Origin: Lentisphaeria bacterium | Lineage (GTDB): Bacteria > Verrucomicrobiota > Lentisphaeria > Victivallales > Victivallaceae | Length of the DNA stretch: 44,611 nucleotides | Direction: 5' to 3' | Assembly: GCA_022768375.1 (NCBI GenBank) | Contig: JALEMG010000035.1 | Location: forward strand, 1 to 44,611 | Part shown: positions 42,112 through 44,611 of the stretch, one piece after another | Position numbering within the stretch: the first letter of the stretch is position 1 | Layout: every line of letters begins with the position of its first letter | Notes under the pieces: generated by a model | What the model was told of the DNA's origin: nothing | The model's database searches: none | Seen by the model: the letters and a program-made list of their open reading frames with translations, nothing else | Made by a program: the position numbers and the translations under genes

Positions 42112-44424
42112 ATGTCCGTCTGGAAAAAATTTCGCCGCCCGGATGCGGTCCACGCCCCCGGTTACTTCTGGTTTCTCAACGCGAAAATGAGCGAAGACGA
42201 CCTGCGCGCCCAGATCCGGAACATGGCGGCATCCGGGGCGCGGACGGTTTGCCCGCACCCGCTGCCGCGGGGGTTCCGGTCGTTTCTCATGTCCACCATG
42301 GAGCCGGACTATCTGACCGGGGAGTACTTCCGCCTCCATCAAGTCATCGTGGACGAATGCGCCCGACAGCATCTCAACTGCGTCCTGTACGACGAGGGCG
42401 GCTGGCCCTCCGGCGGCGCCTGCGGTCGGGTGGCGGCCAGCGACCCGGAACGGTTCTCCCGGTGGAAACTGGTGAGCGACGGTCACGGCGGCGTGAAAAA
42501 AGTTCAGGACGGCCCGCTGGACGGGCAGGCGCTCCGGCCGGACATCCTGGCCCGGGGAGCCACGGACAAATTTCTGGAACTGACCCACCGCCAATACGCC
42601 CGGCGCGAGAGCCGTCACTTCGGAAAAACGTTGAAGTTCGTTTTCATGGACGAGCCGGAGATGGTGCGGAGCAACGCCTCGCAGTTGACCTGGACGCCGG
42701 ACCTTCTGGAGTATTTCAAGGCGAAAAAGGGGTACGACATCACCCCGTATCTGGGCCGGGTGCTGGACACCTCCGACGTGCTGCCGGAGGCCGAGAAGTA
42801 CCGGATCGACTTCCGGGACGTGTGCGCGTGGATGTTCGTGGACCGGTTCATGCTTCCCATCCGGCAGTGGTGCCGCGAAAACGGGCTCATCTCCTGCGGT
42901 CACATGGGCGGGGAGGACGATCTGACCAACATGGGGACCTACGGACAGGTCCTGCGGACGCTGCGGCATCTGGACGCGCCGGGGATCGACGTCATCTGGC
43001 GGCAGTTGTGGATGGGAACGAGGCTGACGAGTTTCCCGAAACTGGCGTCCGGCGTGGCGGCGCAGAACGGGAGCAAGTTCGTGATCGGCGAATTGTTCGG
43101 CGTGTACGGCAACGGTCTTACTTTCGATCAGATGCGGTTTCTGGTGGACTACTGCTCGGTGTGCGGCGTGAACACCTATCTTTTCTGCGCCAGACCGCTG
43201 GCGACCACCGACGGGCTTTACGAAGGGGAACGGCCGCACTTCGGTCCGGTCAACCCCCAGTGGCGGCACATCCGTCCGCTGCACGAATACATCGCCCGCA
43301 TCTCCATGCTCGGCACGCTCGGAAAACCCGAGGTCGGCACCGCGTTCTTTCTGGACACCCGGTCGCTCTGGGCCAGTCCGCGGGAGGCGAAGTACGCCGA
43401 CGAGAACCGGGAAAAGATCGCGTCCCGCATGACGGAGCGGCAGATCGACTTCGACTACGTCGACGACGATGTGCTGGCGGCCGCCCGGGTCGAACGCGGA
43501 CGGCTGAAAATCGGCCGGGCCGTCTACGACCGGCTGGTGATCCCGGAGGGGGCGCGGATCGCGCCGGAAGCGGAGAAGCGCCTGACGAAACTTCGGGCGG
43601 CGGGGGTGCCGATCCTCTCCTCCGACGACATCGCGGATATCCCGCCCACGCTCAAGTGCGGCGACTGGCGGCTGCAGGTGCGCAAGCGCCGGCTGTCCGG
43701 CGGACGGGCGCTGTACATGGTCTTCAACACCTCAAGCCGCCGGATCCGCACGACGCTGACGGCGGAGGAAAAACTGCCGGTCATCCACTGCGACTGCGAG
43801 AGCGGCCGCATCTTCCGTGCGGGCGACGCGGGCGTCTGGACGTGGGAGTTCGCTCCTTACCGGGCGGAAGTGTTCCTGCTCGACGGCGCCGCCGAAGCGG
43901 AGACGCCCCGGCCGCGGCCGGGCGGGACGGTCGGACAGTTGACGAAGTGGAAACTGCGCCCGGAGGTCCGCCACCGCGCCGGAGCACACGACTACGAGGT
44001 GGAAAAAGTCTCCGCCCGGACCAAAGCGGTGAACCTCGGCGACTGGGCGCCGGCGCTGGGCAGGGATTTCAGCGGCTGCGCCGTCTACACCGCCGAATTC
44101 GACGGAGCGGCGGGGGCCCGGTTCCTCGATCTGGGCGACGTCCGGTACTCCGCCGAAGTCCGGCTCAACGGCAGAAAACTCGGGCTCCGGCTCTGGGCGC
44201 CGTATGTTTTCGATCTGGCGCCGGCGCTCCGGGAGGGGACCAACCGTCTGGAGGTGCGCGTGGTCAACACGCTGGCCAACGCCATCAACGCCGACGGCGT
44301 GTGGGAGATGTGGCATAAACTGCCGCACGAGTGCCCCTACGAGAGAATGCAGCGGAAGTTCAAGCAGGAGAGTCTCTCCGGCGGTCTTTTCGGCCCGGTG
44401 ACGCTGAAATCCGCGGCAAAGTGA
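42112..44424 (+). CDS. GH106-like glycoside hydrolase (putative alpha-L-rhamnosidase)
   Basis: A 770-aa protein whose N-terminal two thirds look like the (beta/alpha)8 catalytic part of GH106-type enzymes: PGYFWFLNAKMSEDDLRAQI (16-35), YLTGEYFRLHQVIVDECARQ, and VLYDEGGWPSGGACG (about 91-105). Candidate acidic residues occur in FMDEPEMVR and IGELFGVYGNG. The last 150 residues form a galactose-binding-like beta sandwich (FLDLGDVRYSAEVRLNGRKLG, LREGTNRLEVRVVNTLAN). There is no signal peptide, so it probably works on imported oligosaccharides in the cytoplasm. It has GGGAG 9 bases before the ATG. It is divergent from an AraC regulator. Rhamnosidase activity is a family-level guess. Confidence 0.7.
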   Translation: MSVWKKFRRPDAVHAPGYFWFLNAKMSEDDLRAQIRNMAASGARTVCPHPLPRGFRSFLMSTMEPDYLTGEYFRLHQVIVDECARQHLNCVLYDEGGWPSGGACGRVAASDPERFSRWKLVSDGHGGVKKVQDGPLDGQALRPDILARGATDKFLELTHRQYARRESRHFGKTLKFVFMDEPEMVRSNASQLTWTPDLLEYFKAKKGYDITPYLGRVLDTSDVLPEAEKYRIDFRDVCAWMFVDRFMLPIRQWCRENGLISCGHMGGEDDLTNMGTYGQVLRTLRHLDAPGIDVIWRQLWMGTRLTSFPKLASGVAAQNGSKFVIGELFGVYGNGLTFDQMRFLVDYCSVCGVNTYLFCARPLATTDGLYEGERPHFGPVNPQWRHIRPLHEYIARISMLGTLGKPEVGTAFFLDTRSLWASPREAKYADENREKIASRMTERQIDFDYVDDDVLAAARVERGRLKIGRAVYDRLVIPEGARIAPEAEKRLTKLRAAGVPILSSDDIADIPPTLKCGDWRLQVRKRRLSGGRALYMVFNTSSRRIRTTLTAEEKLPVIHCDCESGRIFRAGDAGVWTWEFAPYRAEVFLLDGAAEAETPRPRPGGTVGQLTKWKLRPEVRHRAGAHDYEVEKVSARTKAVNLGDWAPALGRDFSGCAVYTAEFDGAAGARFLDLGDVRYSAEVRLNGRKLGLRLWAPYVFDLAPALREGTNRLEVRVVNTLANAINADGVWEMWHKLPHECPYERMQRKFKQESLSGGLFGPVTLKSAAK

Positions 44425-44429
44425 CTTCG

Positions 44430-44468
44430 TCCGGGGCGGCGCGCAATGCGTTCCGCCCCGGATTTGTG
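44430..44468 (+). terminator. terminator after the glycoside hydrolase
   Basis: A very stable hairpin, TCCGGGGCGG (44430-44439) / CCGCCCCGGA (44453-44462), starts six bases after the stop. The T tract is weak (TTTGTG). Confidence 0.7.
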
Positions 44469-44497
44469 TTAAGGGAACCTCTATCAATATCTTTTTG

Positions 44498-44545
44498 ACA
44501 GAAATTCCGATTGTTTCTGTTTGAAAATCTCCGAATGAGATTTTT
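44498..44545 (+). other. two AT-rich inverted repeats at the window end
   Basis: ACAGAAA (44498-44504) / TTTCTGT (44514-44520) is followed by AAAATCTC (44524-44531) / GAGATTTT (44537-44544), the second ending in a run of T. The second resembles a Rho-independent terminator, possibly a back-up for the hydrolase gene. A TTGACA at 44495-44500 overlaps the first repeat, but no good -10 box follows. No gene is seen to the end of the window. Confidence 0.45.
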
Positions 44546-44611
44546 CTGTGTTTTACGTTAACGCTTTGACTTCTCTTCTTCAAGGATCCTCGACTGAAAA
44601 AGCCGACATTT

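Noticed and set aside
44551-44570. CGTTAACG near the window end as a LacI-type operator.
   Set aside because: An 8-bp palindrome without a promoter or gene in view is too weak to list as a feature.

Overview
The window looks like chromosomal DNA of a GC-rich bacterium, most plausibly a gut-type Lentisphaerota/Victivallales (PVC) organism. That placement is an inference from gene content, from the promoter style (TTGnnn, 16-17 bp, TATATT) and from the dispersed hairpin repeats; no 16S gene is present to confirm it. Genes are dense, usually start after a clear GGAGG-type ribosome binding site, and often overlap by 1-4 bases. I recognise about 32 protein genes plus the start of a cut-off integrase, two tRNA genes, one FMN riboswitch, many promoters, several terminators and four copies of a composite intergenic repeat.

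Layout. 1-420: start of a tyrosine-recombinase-like gene beside tRNA-Glu, i.e. one end of an integrated element. 485-7352: beta-ketoacyl-ACP synthase (-), then OppD-type ATPase and mutL (+), FMN riboswitch, repeat R1, ribBA and an LD-carboxypeptidase. 7333-14862: a DUF4349 lipoprotein (-) and the recJ-ymdB-hrpA operon (+). 14997-22183: a mainly minus-strand block with a DUF805 membrane protein, repeat R2, the nadC-ruvA-small ORF-priA operon, repeat R3, a SirB1-like protein and a DnaQ-like exonuclease. 22349-31294: hisB with a C39-like secreted peptidase, then carB behind a long structured leader, a GAF-PP2C phosphatase, an ABC exporter and a small unknown gene. 31346-31422: tRNA-Val. 31657-35851: a complete type III restriction-modification system of visibly lower GC. 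36050-38305: IclR regulator and coaD (-) back to back with ribF (+). 38306-39017: repeat R4. 39018-44424: two EamA transporters, an AraC regulator and a divergent GH106-like glycoside hydrolase.

How it fits together. Flavin supply is covered by ribBA under an FMN riboswitch and by ribF. DNA repair and restart functions (mutL, recJ, ruvA, priA, DEDDh exonuclease) are spread through unrelated operons. RNA turnover genes (ymdB, hrpA) share the recJ operon. The AraC/GH106 pair looks like a self-contained sugar-use locus with an operator-like direct repeat between the genes.

The least explained feature is the repeat family R1-R4. Each copy starts in an A-rich stretch, directly after a stop codon in three of the four cases, contains two kinds of perfect hairpin, and carries 1, 2, 2 or 3 copies of a module of about 145 bp. 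All four lie in the same orientation relative to co-directional flanking genes, and R1 sits between the FMN riboswitch and ribBA.
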